From: a virus
DNA length: 55,199 bases
Virus record (IMG/VR): IMGVR_UViG_3300020445_001189
Location: 1 to 55,199 of that record
Reading direction: 5' to 3' (one strand)
Position 1 is the first letter of the stretch; each line of letters opens with the position of its first letter. Position numbers and translations under genes: made by a program. This document shows positions 7,789 to 16,167 of the stretch, one piece after another. The notes under the pieces were generated by a model. It was not told the origin of the DNA. It saw only the letters and a list, made by a program, of their open reading frames with translations, and searched no databases.

Positions 7789-9313
7789 TTTCTAAATCCT
7801 CCAACTTACTGTCATCTAAATCCTCAACTTCAGTTTCTTCAGCAACAGGAACACTATCAGCATCATCAAATAAATTATTAAATTGTGTTTGTGCATTAAC
7901 AATTCTTTTACCTGTGTTACCTCTTGTTCCAATGATAGTATCCCAGAATCTTGAAAACTCTGCAATAATCATATTTGCTTTATCTCTATCATCTGTTGCA
8001 AAAATGGCATCAATTACATCTCTAAAATATAACCTGTCAAATTTTTCTTGTACTAACATATTAGGATAAACACCTGCGTCATATTGTCTATTAGCTTCTT
8101 GTACTGCATTAATATGACTCCATACGTTATGTGCCATCTGTATAGCATAACTAAAGCTATCCCAACTTGTTTTACCTTCTTTACCTATTTTATTTAGGTC
8201 TCCTGGAGCATATATGCATATATCTTTTACTGTTAATCCTTTACTTACAGGACTATCTGTAAAGTTTTTAAATATACCATCTGCTAATACTCCATCTCTA
8301 AAGTTACGTGTATCTTGTGCATACTTCTTATCGTCTATGCTAGGTACCATTCGATACACCCATTTAGTTCTATCTACTGTTTCTGTTTGAATATAAAGTT
8401 GTCCATTAGCAGTTGCTAAAAACGGACTTGCACAATCAAATGTTACAGTAAAGTTTGGATTGTGATACTTACGAACTGCTCTTTGAATGTCAGTTAATAG
8501 TACTGCCCACTCTAGTTTACTTGTTCCTAAGAAGTGCATAAAGTCATGCAATCCTTTTTCTAACAATCCATCAAAACGTAGTGCAACTAATCTTTTCAAT
8601 ATTAAGTGAATGTCGCACATATTCTGGCCACCCATTGACCAACCATTAAAGTGATCTGTATATTTCTTAGGATCACAATAGTCTTTCATTTGCTGATACC
8701 AATCTTCTGCGTCAGCATGGTTTTCACCTTGTAATACATTTAAGAATTTACAATTACCATTTCTATTTTTCATAAAGTAATCGTTATTAATTCTTGTAGC
8801 ATTTACGGCATCCTGGTAATTGTCAATACCCGTTGCTTTTGCACCAGCAGGGGATCTTGCCACCCAGGCAGGAATATCAAGTATCATTCCATAGTCCATA
8901 TAAGCATCCATCCACGTAAGGACTTGTTCACGTTTCTTTTTAGCTTTAGGACAATTAGGATCTTTCCAATCACCTTCCCATACACCCTTACCAATCTGGA
9001 AACCACCTGAGTCTCCTAGTAACCAAGAATTGTTACGATCCCTATTACGAACCATATCTTCTTTGGGTGCATTTTTATTAACGTCTAACTCGGCGTGTCC
9101 TGCCGAATATAGACTCCAGTGATAGTTGAACATACTAGCTTTAGGTTCAAGCCAGTTTAAACTTTCTACTTCTGTTGGAAAGTTCTTAGGTATTCTACTT
9201 TTTTCAACATATTCCTCATACCTTTGTTTACCTACAAACGTAGCGAAGAATCCACTAATGGCAGGGAGAAATACTGCATAGTCTTTTTGTGCATTAGTTA
9301 GATCTGTATTCAC
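7775..9313 (-). CDS. tRNA-guanine transglycosylase-like protein, DpdA candidate
   Basis: This 512-residue protein carries the motif series of the TGT superfamily in order: WLLGDSGGFQIG (98-108, general-acid Asp101), NVLQGE (192-197), WSMGGQ (225-230), HFLGTSKLEW (260-269, the place of the MGVGTP loop) and TFDCASP (291-297, nucleophile Asp293). TGT enzymes exchange guanine for a 7-deazaguanine in tRNA; phage and bacterial DpdA relatives do this in DNA. The length and the lack of a visible C-terminal zinc site argue against ordinary tRNA Tgt and favour a DpdA-like role. An acidic tail ends the protein. The start is GTG at 9313 with AGGAG upstream. A QueD-like gene lies 1.3 kb downstream. Confidence 0.8.
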   Translation of the reverse strand: MNTDLTNAQKDYAVFLPAISGFFATFVGKQRYEEYVEKSRIPKNFPTEVESLNWLEPKASMFNYHWSLYSAGHAELDVNKNAPKEDMVRNRDRNNSWLLGDSGGFQIGKGVWEGDWKDPNCPKAKKKREQVLTWMDAYMDYGMILDIPAWVARSPAGAKATGIDNYQDAVNATRINNDYFMKNRNGNCKFLNVLQGENHADAEDWYQQMKDYCDPKKYTDHFNGWSMGGQNMCDIHLILKRLVALRFDGLLEKGLHDFMHFLGTSKLEWAVLLTDIQRAVRKYHNPNFTVTFDCASPFLATANGQLYIQTETVDRTKWVYRMVPSIDDKKYAQDTRNFRDGVLADGIFKNFTDSPVSKGLTVKDICIYAPGDLNKIGKEGKTSWDSFSYAIQMAHNVWSHINAVQEANRQYDAGVYPNMLVQEKFDRLYFRDVIDAIFATDDRDKANMIIAEFSRFWDTIIGTRGNTGKRIVNAQTQFNNLFDDADSVPVAEETEVEDLDDSKLEDLENEQS

Positions 9314-9322
9314 TCGCCTCTC

Positions 9323-10054
9323 CTATTTAGATTGTGCAGGTAAAATATAGTTATAAGTTGCTAATCCCGAATCAACACTAATTTGCATAGCACCTTGATC
9401 TGAGATTTTCATAGTTAGCTTACCATCAAGTCCAAGTATTGCTTGTACCTGTGCTACCGGCCAACTCCATGCGTGTTTTAGTTCACCTGTAATACTTTTA
9501 GCAAAATCAAATGATCCTGCGTGTGTACTGTGATCACCAAAGTAAAATACTAAATTATTATTTTCAGTTTTTACTGTAAACACAGTTTCTTCTGTATGAG
9601 CCGCACTTTGCAATTTCATTCTAGTAATACTTGCAATAGACGGTTCAAGTTCTACTTCCCACGTAGCACCTTTAAACTTAACACTCTTAAGTTTCTCGTT
9701 AATAATTTCCTGATTCATAAATCTATAATCATTTTGGAAATCACCTGCTTCGTTTTCAAAGTGAATATGTGTTGGAACTTCTGCTCCATTACGAGTTGCT
9801 TTCTCTACAGAAAGTTTTGCGTTCTTTTGATACTCTGGATTCTTTAAGTGTAAAGCCAGTTTATCTAAATTAGGCATACCAAATGTTGCCGCAAACTCTG
9901 TTACAGGATTTTTAGTATCAGCAGTTAGAATAACACTTCTGTCTTCTGCCATACTTTCGATTTGTGTATTTGCGTCATCTCCTGTAACTTTCACTAGATT
10001 TAAAAAGCCTAGCGAATGTGTATGTGCAACTACATCTTGTAAGATATCTTTCAT
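9323..10054 (-). CDS. 45: DNA polymerase sliding clamp, gp45-like
   Basis: This 243-residue protein has the size and beta-rich plan of T4 gp45-type clamps, ending in a strand (ATYNYILPAQ) like the terminal strand of clamp proteins. gp45 forms a ring that tethers gp43 and, in T4, also activates late transcription. The assignment rests on overall pattern and context: polymerase gp43 lies 1.7 kb upstream and clamp loader gp44 at 34580-35494. GGAGAAAAACTA precedes the ATG, and a sigma70-like promoter lies 24 nt further upstream. Confidence 0.7.
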   Translation of the reverse strand: MKDILQDVVAHTHSLGFLNLVKVTGDDANTQIESMAEDRSVILTADTKNPVTEFAATFGMPNLDKLALHLKNPEYQKNAKLSVEKATRNGAEVPTHIHFENEAGDFQNDYRFMNQEIINEKLKSVKFKGATWEVELEPSIASITRMKLQSAAHTEETVFTVKTENNNLVFYFGDHSTHAGSFDFAKSITGELKHAWSWPVAQVQAILGLDGKLTMKISDQGAMQISVDSGLATYNYILPAQSK

Positions 10055-10077
10055 TAGTTTTTCTCCATTGATCTCTT

Positions 10078-10106
10078 ATTGTATATTAATTTAATCATAA
10101 AGTCAA
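10078..10106 (-). promoter_or_regulatory. sigma70-like promoter for the sliding clamp gene
   Basis: The minus strand reads TTGACT (10106-10101), a 17-nt spacer, then TACAAT (10083-10078). The start site would fall near 10071, giving a leader of about 17 nt with a Shine-Dalgarno before the clamp ATG at 10054. The -35 lies inside the last codons of the epimerase gene. Confidence 0.7.
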
Positions 10107-10826
10107 GTCCTTTTGCGATTTTAAGTAGTCAAATAAATTGATTTTACTTGTCCAACCCAAATCCTTTAATTTTGAAACGTCAGCTTTATTACAAAGTCTT
10201 TCCGTTTCGTCACCAATTCTTTCTTCGACTTGCATATCGAAAAAATCAGTAATCTCTTTTAATGGTGTACTTACACCCGTTCCTATATCCATAATGCCTT
10301 TTGCATCTCGATTCATAAGAAACGAAATGGCACTACAAATATCGTCTATGTGGATAAAATCTCGTTTGTGATTTGTGTGTATATAAGAAAGATCCTTACG
10401 AAGTAAACGAGGAATAAACATTTTTGGCCTTTGCTGACTATTACTATATATAGTGCAAAAACGCAGGCCTAAACTTGTTTGTGGCGCAATACGTTCCATT
10501 GTGTGTTTACTCATTGCATAAGGATTTCTAGCAGGTTCTTTTGCAGTACTTGAACTAGCATATATTATCCTTGTGCCTTTAAATTGGTCAAAAATTCTTT
10601 TAGATGCCATTACGTTATTGTCCCAAAAGTGTTTAGGATCTTTTAAACTTAAAGGCAAGCCAGTTGCTCCAGCTAAATGGATTACTAAATCTACATCATA
10701 ATTTAAATCACAAGTTAGTAGATCGTTTCCATCTTCTCTATCAAGACAAGTAACTTGGTGAGCAGATAACCATTTAAGTAGGTGTGAACCTACAAACCCT
10801 TTGCTACCAGTTAAAAGTATTTTCAT
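10095..10826 (-). CDS. NAD-dependent epimerase/dehydratase (extended SDR)
   Basis: This 243-residue protein starts with the Rossmann motif GSKGFVGS (7-14) and carries the SDR catalytic YAMSK plus a preceding ASSST serine strand. Family members interconvert or dehydrate nucleotide sugars. It is shorter than cellular epimerases (around 310 residues), so part of the substrate domain is trimmed. It may supply a sugar for the GT-B enzyme at 4716-5789, or remodel host surface sugars. The start overlaps the lipoprotein stop by 1 nt. Confidence 0.85.
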   Translation of the reverse strand: MKILLTGSKGFVGSHLLKWLSAHQVTCLDREDGNDLLTCDLNYDVDLVIHLAGATGLPLSLKDPKHFWDNNVMASKRIFDQFKGTRIIYASSSTAKEPARNPYAMSKHTMERIAPQTSLGLRFCTIYSNSQQRPKMFIPRLLRKDLSYIHTNHKRDFIHIDDICSAISFLMNRDAKGIMDIGTGVSTPLKEITDFFDMQVEERIGDETERLCNKADVSKLKDLGWTSKINLFDYLKSQKDLTL

Positions 10827-11083
10827 TATTGTTCCTTAATTACTGGTTCATCACCAAATGCATCATTTGATTCTTCTAATTGTTTTTCAAATGATTTCTT
10901 TTGGTCTTCAGTCATTATATCCTTGCATTTAGAACTATCACCTAAACATTCAAAGAACTTATCCATAGCATTCATTGTTTTTTGTTCAGGAGTAGGTTTT
11001 GTAGTGCAATTTGTTATTAACACTAAAACAACTATAAGGCAAGAAATCAATAATAACTTTTTACTTAATTTTATTTTTTCCAT
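10826..11083 (-). CDS. predicted lipoprotein, 85 aa
   Basis: The N-terminus has a basic start, a hydrophobic core (LLLISCLIVVLVLI) and a cysteine at residue 26 in LITNC, which resembles a lipobox although Asn at -1 is unusual. The mature part is short, charged and contains two further cysteines (FFECLGDSSKC). It could be exported to the host envelope, for example for superinfection exclusion, but no family is recognised. It overlaps DexA upstream by 13 nt and lies far from the lysis genes, so it is unlikely to be the spanin. Confidence 0.65.
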   Translation of the reverse strand: MEKIKLSKKLLLISCLIVVLVLITNCTTKPTPEQKTMNAMDKFFECLGDSSKCKDIMTEDQKKSFEKQLEESNDAFGDEPVIKEQ

Positions 11084-11628
11084 TGTCTTCCTTTCACTCC
11101 AAAGTGTTTATAAGTTGACTGTATACACTTTGCTTGATAATAACAGTCTGCTAATGCATTATGCATTTCTTCTTGAATAGCTTTACGTGGATCGCTTGGC
11201 ATCATACCAAACACAGTTCTACTATCTCTAATTTGCCAGAAGTTCCATGGAGTAGGTTTATTAATATTTTTATATAGGTCTTGTAATATAGCATAGTCAA
11301 ATAAAGGACCTTGGCACCATAATTCATCAAGACCTACACAAAATTTATTAATAGCTTTTGTAAGCTGATCCATATTAACACGATCTTTATGTTCACCGAA
11401 TGCTTCGTCTTGAATTTTTTGTGGTTGTTTAGTCCACCACTCCATTGTGTTGTCATCAATAGTTCTACCTAACTGTTCTGATTGTTCTTCTATATCACAA
11501 CGTAGGTACAAACCACTATGTGGTTCTTCATTACTAAATGGATCAAACTTAATTGCTCCTAAAGTAATAATTACACTATTAGGTTCAACACCTAAAGTTT
11601 CCAAGTCTATCATTCCGTGTGTAGCCAT
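11071..11628 (-). CDS. dexA: DexA-like 3'-5' exonuclease
   Basis: This 185-residue DEDD exonuclease has MIDLETLG (Exo I), WWTKQP after an EWW-type helix as in T4 DexA, WCQGPLFDYAIL (Exo II) and HNALADCYYQA (Exo III with His and Asp). T4 DexA degrades DNA 3' to 5' and supports host DNA breakdown and phage replication. The WxxRDxRT segment (FWQIRDSRT) is also shared with DexA. It lies directly downstream of the polymerase gene and a small membrane protein. Confidence 0.85.
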   Translation of the reverse strand: MATHGMIDLETLGVEPNSVIITLGAIKFDPFSNEEPHSGLYLRCDIEEQSEQLGRTIDDNTMEWWTKQPQKIQDEAFGEHKDRVNMDQLTKAINKFCVGLDELWCQGPLFDYAILQDLYKNINKPTPWNFWQIRDSRTVFGMMPSDPRKAIQEEMHNALADCYYQAKCIQSTYKHFGVKGRQWKK

Positions 11629-11632
11629 ATGC

Positions 11633-11761
11633 CTATATTAACCTCATTAAAATAAAAACCTGTAAAATAAGTACTGCGATTGGAACGATGGTTCTAATAA
11701 ATTCCATAGTATGGTTATACTCGTCCATCTTCCTTTCAAACTTGTTTCGTTTATTCTTCAT
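11633..11761 (-). CDS. small membrane protein, 42 aa
   Basis: This short gene starts at ATG 11761 inside the end of the polymerase gene and is preceded by GGAGG at 5 nt spacing, the strongest ribosome-binding site in the region. It encodes a charged N-terminus (MKNKRNKFERKMDEYNH) and one hydrophobic segment of about 20 residues ending in FILMRLI. It stops 4 nt before the exonuclease ATG. The function is unknown. Confidence 0.7.
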   Translation of the reverse strand: MKNKRNKFERKMDEYNHTMEFIRTIVPIAVLILQVFILMRLI

Positions 11762-14432
11762 TGTTACCTCCAAAATCAAATAAGTTATTAAAAGTGTTCT
11801 TTTGTAAGGTACTCTGGATGTCGTAATCTAACACCCCTATTAAATTACCGAGCTTATTATCGATAATTGTTTCTTCCATTGCTTCGTTATCAAACGGAAG
11901 AGCTTTAAACCATTCAGGCAATCTTAATTCATCTGTAGGATATGCAACAGATGTATAGCCTAATGGGTTTTGTTTTAGTTTACATACTACAACTTTCATA
12001 CCGTCAACAATCTCTTGACTGTACTTGTCGCCGTTCATACGTTTAAGTGTATTCCAATTAATACTAGCTCGAACGTGTCCGGGCATATTTGCTTTACCTT
12101 CTCTTTGTTCTTTACGTTGATAGTCCCCGATTCTATTTGCACGTTTAGGTGATCCTTTTTCGTGTCCAGGACGTAGTTTAAATTCTGTTCTAAATTCACT
12201 AATACGTTCTAAAATCTCTTTTTCACTTTTCTCTTGTAACACCATCATTAATAGTTCACTTAAAAAGTCTTGCATAAACACAGGTGTATCAGAACGTTTA
12301 AGATCTAATCCCATAGCTTTTACTTTACCTGGCTTACCATCTACATCTGTACGTTGTCCTTCGTTATCATATATTAAGGCCGCATATCTTTTCTTTGTAA
12401 TATACAAACCAGATTCTGCAACAATTTCTCTACCTGCCGCAATTACATCTGATCTACTCTTAGGACAATGAAATGCCTCCATCATAAACTTACCAAACGT
12501 TTTGTTTGCTTCTCCACATACTTGATCATAAAGTTTAATAACACTATCTTTAGTCCAAGGTATTGTTCCTGCTTCTATTTCTTTTTTAAGTATTGGAAAA
12601 GCACTAAAGTAAACTGAATCTGTATCACCGTATATTATACTATCTCCTACGTGATCATATGTGCCTGTAATAACTTTATTAACCTCGGCGCTCATGTGCT
12701 TTGCAATAGCACGACCAGTAAGTGTAGTACTTTGGCCAATACGTTTATCAAAAAACCTACAACCAGGGTTAAGAATAGCACCGTATAAACTGTTAAGATT
12801 AATTTTTTTAACAAGCTGACGTTTATCCCAAAACGCAATTTCTGTTTGATTTCCTGCATCGATGGCTTTTCCTTTCATCGCTTGTAGCTCTTTACGTTCT
12901 TGATACCAACGTTTAAGCAATCCAGGTATAACACCATCAAACTCATTTGTAAGTATTGTTCCGTTAGCAGTAAGCATCCATGGTTGGTTGCTATCATAAA
13001 TTAGTTTATATACTTCCGCGGCACTTAACATTTCGCTATCGCCATTTTCAAAGTCAACTGTTATGTCAAAGTCTTTTCTCTTTTCCATAACTGCTTCATA
13101 TTCTAGTGTACCAAACTTACCTTCCCAAGCACCTGCAAATGACTTCTTCTGAAGTGTCATTTGATCTTCTACAAAGGCGTTAGTATGATCTGGACGAAGT
13201 TGTCCTATAATAGTTGCTGGATCCATATTCAAAGCTCTAATAACAGATGGATATAGTGAATTTAAGTCCATTGAACCTATCCACTTATGTACACCCTTTT
13301 TAGGAAATGCAACATAGGCACCAGCCGCCGCCGTGTTTTCTTCATCACGTTTCGGCCTATTAGGAACTTGTAATCCTCTGTGATGTGCTTCGTTAATAAT
13401 TGCTTGTTCTGTAACTGCTACTGCACCCATTGTTGTTTGTAGCAAAACAGTATTTGCATGAGCTAGTTCATTTGATAAATCTATAAACTTTAATTTTTTA
13501 TCCAGCTTGTCCAGTAGTGCAACGTCTTGTCTGTTGTACTCAATGAACGTTCTGAAGTCATTGTTATAAAGTTGATCGAGTGTACCTTCATACACAGTTT
13601 TCTTTTCACCAACTTCAAGTTCACCAATAGCATCAAGTCTGTAAGTATGTCTTTCTTCATATGTATATTTACGATATAGTTCTAAACTATCTAAATGTAC
13701 TCTACCTATTAGGTCATACGTTTCAGCTTTTTTACCATACTTTTCATATTCACGTTTTTTAGGAAGTTGTTTCCATAAACAAAAACGTCTTGTATCATCT
13801 TTACTTAAAACTCTTGATACACGATTTACTGTATAAGGAATATCATAACCTTCACTGTTCCAACCAGTAAGTACATCACTATCTTGTATTAAGTCGAGAA
13901 ATGCTTGTAACATATCTCCTTCTTTTGCAAACAAGTGTGTATTAGGAAAATCTTTTACTTGTTGTTCTGCTTGTTCCATTGTAAGTGTCTTAGGTGGAAT
14001 AGCAAGTGTAACTAAAGTATCTAACCATTGTAAGTGTACTGTGATTGCAGTAATTGGCATAAACGGATCGCTAGGATCAGCAAATCCTCTTTCAGGATCA
14101 AAGTCTGTTTCAATATCAAAAAATGCTATATTAAGTTTAGGTGCATCAACATTTAAGTACTGTTCACTTAAACATTGGAATATTGGATTAACGTCTGATT
14201 CGAATAATTCTTTGTTTTGATTTATTGCAAGTTCTTTTCTAAACTGCTTTGTATTTCTAGCTACAATTCGATTTAAAGGATCACCATATATACTTTTATA
14301 TTTTCCTCTTTGGTCTTTATAAAAGAATGTATACTTAACTGGATATTCTGTAAAATGTCGTTTACCATCTTTACGTTCTACTACTCTGATAACGTCCTGG
14401 TCTCGATCAAATTGTGCGTCTACGTAACTCAT
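11751..14432 (-). CDS. 43: DNA polymerase, family B (gp43)
   Basis: At 893 residues this is nearly the same length as T4 gp43 (898). The exonuclease domain has FFDIETDFD (106 and 108 are the catalytic Asp and Glu), and later WNSEGYDIP and YNRQDV as Exo II and III. The polymerase domain has MDLNSLYPSVI (motif A), KKINLNSLYG (motif B) and YGDTDSVYF (motif C). It is the replicative enzyme, working with clamp gp45 and loader gp44. AGGAGAAAAG precedes the ATG, and a consensus sigma70-like promoter lies about 85 nt upstream. No intron or split is visible. Confidence 0.97.
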   Translation of the reverse strand: MSYVDAQFDRDQDVIRVVERKDGKRHFTEYPVKYTFFYKDQRGKYKSIYGDPLNRIVARNTKQFRKELAINQNKELFESDVNPIFQCLSEQYLNVDAPKLNIAFFDIETDFDPERGFADPSDPFMPITAITVHLQWLDTLVTLAIPPKTLTMEQAEQQVKDFPNTHLFAKEGDMLQAFLDLIQDSDVLTGWNSEGYDIPYTVNRVSRVLSKDDTRRFCLWKQLPKKREYEKYGKKAETYDLIGRVHLDSLELYRKYTYEERHTYRLDAIGELEVGEKKTVYEGTLDQLYNNDFRTFIEYNRQDVALLDKLDKKLKFIDLSNELAHANTVLLQTTMGAVAVTEQAIINEAHHRGLQVPNRPKRDEENTAAAGAYVAFPKKGVHKWIGSMDLNSLYPSVIRALNMDPATIIGQLRPDHTNAFVEDQMTLQKKSFAGAWEGKFGTLEYEAVMEKRKDFDITVDFENGDSEMLSAAEVYKLIYDSNQPWMLTANGTILTNEFDGVIPGLLKRWYQERKELQAMKGKAIDAGNQTEIAFWDKRQLVKKINLNSLYGAILNPGCRFFDKRIGQSTTLTGRAIAKHMSAEVNKVITGTYDHVGDSIIYGDTDSVYFSAFPILKKEIEAGTIPWTKDSVIKLYDQVCGEANKTFGKFMMEAFHCPKSRSDVIAAGREIVAESGLYITKKRYAALIYDNEGQRTDVDGKPGKVKAMGLDLKRSDTPVFMQDFLSELLMMVLQEKSEKEILERISEFRTEFKLRPGHEKGSPKRANRIGDYQRKEQREGKANMPGHVRASINWNTLKRMNGDKYSQEIVDGMKVVVCKLKQNPLGYTSVAYPTDELRLPEWFKALPFDNEAMEETIIDNKLGNLIGVLDYDIQSTLQKNTFNNLFDFGGNNEE

Positions 14433-14501
14433 CTTTTCTCCTGTATGTCATTTGAGGCTGACAAATACCAAAATGTCGTTTATGGCCGACTATACCTTGC
14501 T

Positions 14502-14750
14502 TCATAACGTTGCTATTATTATACCACAAATCCCAACTAAAGTCAAGACTGCGTTTGTCAATATCAACGCCGGTTCTTTCCACATTACTGAAACTATTAA
14601 CCAAACTGCTCCGCCCAATGCTAATAAGCCCGGGCCTATTGGATATAACTCAGGATAACCTGCGTTAATAAAAGTTCCAACAATTAAAATAAATGTTGCT
14701 ACCCATTTAAGTACATCAGGTATGGTGAAGTGGATCGTTTGACCCCTCAT
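14502..14750 (-). CDS. small integral membrane protein, about 82 aa
   Basis: The protein has three hydrophobic segments: VLKWVATFILIVGTFINAG, GPGLLALGGAVWLIVSVMW and ILTNAVLTLVGICGIIIATL. No function is recognised; small multi-pass proteins of this kind are common beside replication genes in marine T4-like phages. The start is uncertain: ATGs at 14759 and 14750 are both possible, and neither has a strong ribosome-binding site. The first residues overlap the HAD gene by 35 nt. Confidence 0.6.
   Translation of the reverse strand: MRGQTIHFTIPDVLKWVATFILIVGTFINAGYPELYPIGPGLLALGGAVWLIVSVMWKEPALILTNAVLTLVGICGIIIATL
14518..14546 (-). promoter_or_regulatory. sigma70-like promoter for DNA polymerase
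   Basis: The minus strand reads TTGACT (14546-14541), a 17-nt spacer and TATAAT (14523-14518). The leader to the gp43 ATG is about 79 nt. It lies inside the final codons of the membrane-protein gene 14502-14750. It is the best-matching promoter for the replication block. Confidence 0.75.
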
Positions 14751-15054
14751 CAATCCCATGCTTTTTAAAATATTCTCTATCGTTTTGTGCCTTGTCATCT
14801 ATCCAAATATCGTACAACTGTTTGCCTGTTTTAATGCTTGTTGCCTTTACTCCCCAATCGGTTAATTGCTTTACAGTAAAATCTTGGTAATCTGTACCAG
14901 ACTTACTGCCCCTTGCAGTATAATAATGTATTTCATTACCTTCGTCAAATAGCCCGTTAAAGTGCTCTATGCGGTCTTTATACGGTCGACTTTCTGCATA
15001 ATTACTGTTTACAGTATAGCATATAGTACCGTCTATGTCAACCATATATCTCAT
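14716..15054 (-). CDS. HAD-superfamily phosphatase
   Basis: This 112-residue protein opens with MVDIDGTICYT, HAD motif I with its two catalytic aspartates. HYYTARGSKSG supplies the motif II threonine, and KTGKQLYDIWIDDKAQND gives the lysine and acidic motif IV. It lacks a large cap domain, like small phage and bacterial nucleotidase or sugar-phosphatase HADs. The ATG at 15054 follows GGAGAATGTTTAT and overlaps the previous stop (ATGA); longer versions starting upstream are rejected on that basis. Confidence 0.8.
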   Translation of the reverse strand: MRYMVDIDGTICYTVNSNYAESRPYKDRIEHFNGLFDEGNEIHYYTARGSKSGTDYQDFTVKQLTDWGVKATSIKTGKQLYDIWIDDKAQNDREYFKKHGIDEGSNDPLHHT

Positions 15055-15323
15055 ATAAACATTCTCCAAAGTGCAATAGAATTCATAGTAGTAAACCAAC
15101 CGGTTAATACCATAATCCAAGCTGAATCTCTGTAATAGGCCGCCCAAAAACCAGTAACACTTCCAATAAAGTAAAATGGAATAAAAATGTCTGGTCTAGG
15201 CTCTAATACTGTCCAAGTTAATATAGCACTTCCAATTATAACGGTAACTGCTGACGCGAATTCCAATCCAAATGCTAAAGGGTGAGAGTCGTAACTTCTT
15301 TTAAAAAAACTCGCGATACTCAC
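15051..15323 (-). CDS. integral membrane protein, 90 aa
   Basis: Three hydrophobic stretches are visible (SAVTVIIGSAILTWTVL, FIPFYFIGSVTGFWAAYY and AWIMVLTGWFTTMNSIALW). No family is recognised. It overlaps the HAD start and the end of the DsbA-like gene by 1-4 nt, so it is in the same operon, served by the promoter at 15608-15637. Confidence 0.65.
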   Translation of the reverse strand: MSIASFFKRSYDSHPLAFGLEFASAVTVIIGSAILTWTVLEPRPDIFIPFYFIGSVTGFWAAYYRDSAWIMVLTGWFTTMNSIALWRMFI

Positions 15324-15583
15324 TACTTGTCTTTACCAACTGTGACAACTAGTGTCTCCAAGTCATCAAATGCGTCTGCAACTTTGGCCCAATCGCCTTT
15401 ATGTGCAACTTTGATGGCTTTGTTAATAATAGCAGGTTTAATATTCAATTCTTCTGCTACTGCTTTTACAGTATCTTTAAGTCCTGTATTTAGATCTTCA
15501 ACTTCTTGAAGTACTTGAGCACCTTCGTTGACTAAACGTTCTAGCTTTTGCTTTTCGTCTTGTCCGTAAGTTCTATCACTCAT
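15323..15583 (-). CDS. DsbA-like double-stranded DNA-binding protein
   Basis: This 86-residue, all-helical protein resembles T4 DsbA-type proteins in length and in its second half, where an ELNIKPAIINKAIKVAHKGD segment precedes an acidic helix. T4 DsbA binds dsDNA near late promoters. The match is weak in sequence and mainly based on size, helix plan and its place beside replication genes. AGGAG precedes the ATG, with a sigma70-like promoter just upstream. Confidence 0.5.
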   Translation of the reverse strand: MSDRTYGQDEKQKLERLVNEGAQVLQEVEDLNTGLKDTVKAVAEELNIKPAIINKAIKVAHKGDWAKVADAFDDLETLVVTVGKDK

Positions 15584-15607
15584 TTCATTCTCCTATTTTA
15601 TATTTGT

Positions 15608-15637
15608 ATTATACACTCTTTGCCTGCGGTCTGTCAA
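15608..15637 (-). promoter_or_regulatory. sigma70-like promoter for the DsbA-like operon
   Basis: The minus strand reads TTGACA (15637-15632), an 18-nt spacer, then TATAAT (15613-15608). The TAA of the upstream oxygenase gene (15611-15609) is part of the -10 hexamer. The leader to ATG 15583 is about 18 nt and contains AGGAG. Confidence 0.7.
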
Positions 15638-16154
15638 TAGAAATATTGCCGGCAATTACAATTCTTTCTTTATCCAATTTTTGTTCTGGTACTCCGTGTG
15701 TTACCCAACCTGGAAATACAATCATTAATCCTGGATTTGGATATATTGCATTACCGCTAGTTGGAAATACTAATGGAGCATCATCTGGTGTTGCGTCTAC
15801 GTAGTAAACGAAACTCCACGTGGCCGGGTGATGTGCGTGTGCATTTGTGCTATCACCTTTCCTATAAACTGCTCCCCAGCAATCTGTAGGATAATATCTG
15901 CCCAATTCTTTATGTGCTAGACCACCTTCGATACATTCGATAGCAAAATTAACAATCTTTTCAAAATCAACATCTTCAAACATAGACCATTTAGTCATAT
16001 CAGCTTGAACATTAGTTTTTCGAAACTGTTGATCTCCTTCAGCTTTTATTTTGTTTGCAAGAATTGGATTCAAACTTTCTGCATCAGGATAGACAGCAGT
16101 AAATACGTCTGCTTTTTCTTTGAATTCTAAATTTTGTACGTTAGGCTCTAACAT
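15609..16154 (-). CDS. 2OG-Fe(II) oxygenase
   Basis: This 181-residue oxygenase has NAHAHHPATWSFVYYVD (about 104-120) as the metal-binding strand, and FPGWVTHGVPEQKLDKERIV (147-166) with the distal His153 and Arg164 for 2-oxoglutarate. The substrate is unknown. No Shine-Dalgarno is visible before the ATG; instead ATTAAATA ends exactly 5 nt upstream, so the transcript may be leaderless. The last codon lies inside a promoter for the next operon. Confidence 0.85.
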   Translation of the reverse strand: MLEPNVQNLEFKEKADVFTAVYPDAESLNPILANKIKAEGDQQFRKTNVQADMTKWSMFEDVDFEKIVNFAIECIEGGLAHKELGRYYPTDCWGAVYRKGDSTNAHAHHPATWSFVYYVDATPDDAPLVFPTSGNAIYPNPGLMIVFPGWVTHGVPEQKLDKERIVIAGNISIDRPQAKSV

Positions 16155-16159
16155 ACTAC

Positions 16160-16167
16160 TATTTAAT
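16160..16167 (-). promoter_or_regulatory. late-promoter-like motif, 5 nt from ATG
   Basis: The minus strand reads ATTAAATA, a variant of the T4 late motif TATAAATA, ending 5 nt before the ATG at 16154. It also contains the TAA stop of the upstream 68-residue gene. By T4 spacing, transcription would start on the A of the ATG. Confidence 0.45.

Noticed and set aside
7775-9313. Reading the TGT-like gene as an ordinary tRNA-guanine transglycosylase.
   Set aside because: Its length and the lack of a visible C-terminal zinc cysteine site do not fit bacterial Tgt, though only a structural comparison can settle DNA versus tRNA.
14407-14604. A minus-strand frame upstream of gp43.
   Set aside because: It overlaps the polymerase start and the membrane protein end in another frame and has no ribosome-binding site; the region is better read as a promoter and leader.
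15013-15041. TTGACA-N17-TATACT on the minus strand.
   Set aside because: It encodes the HAD motif I (VDIDGT) and following residues, so the match is explained by protein sequence; no gene start lies just downstream.
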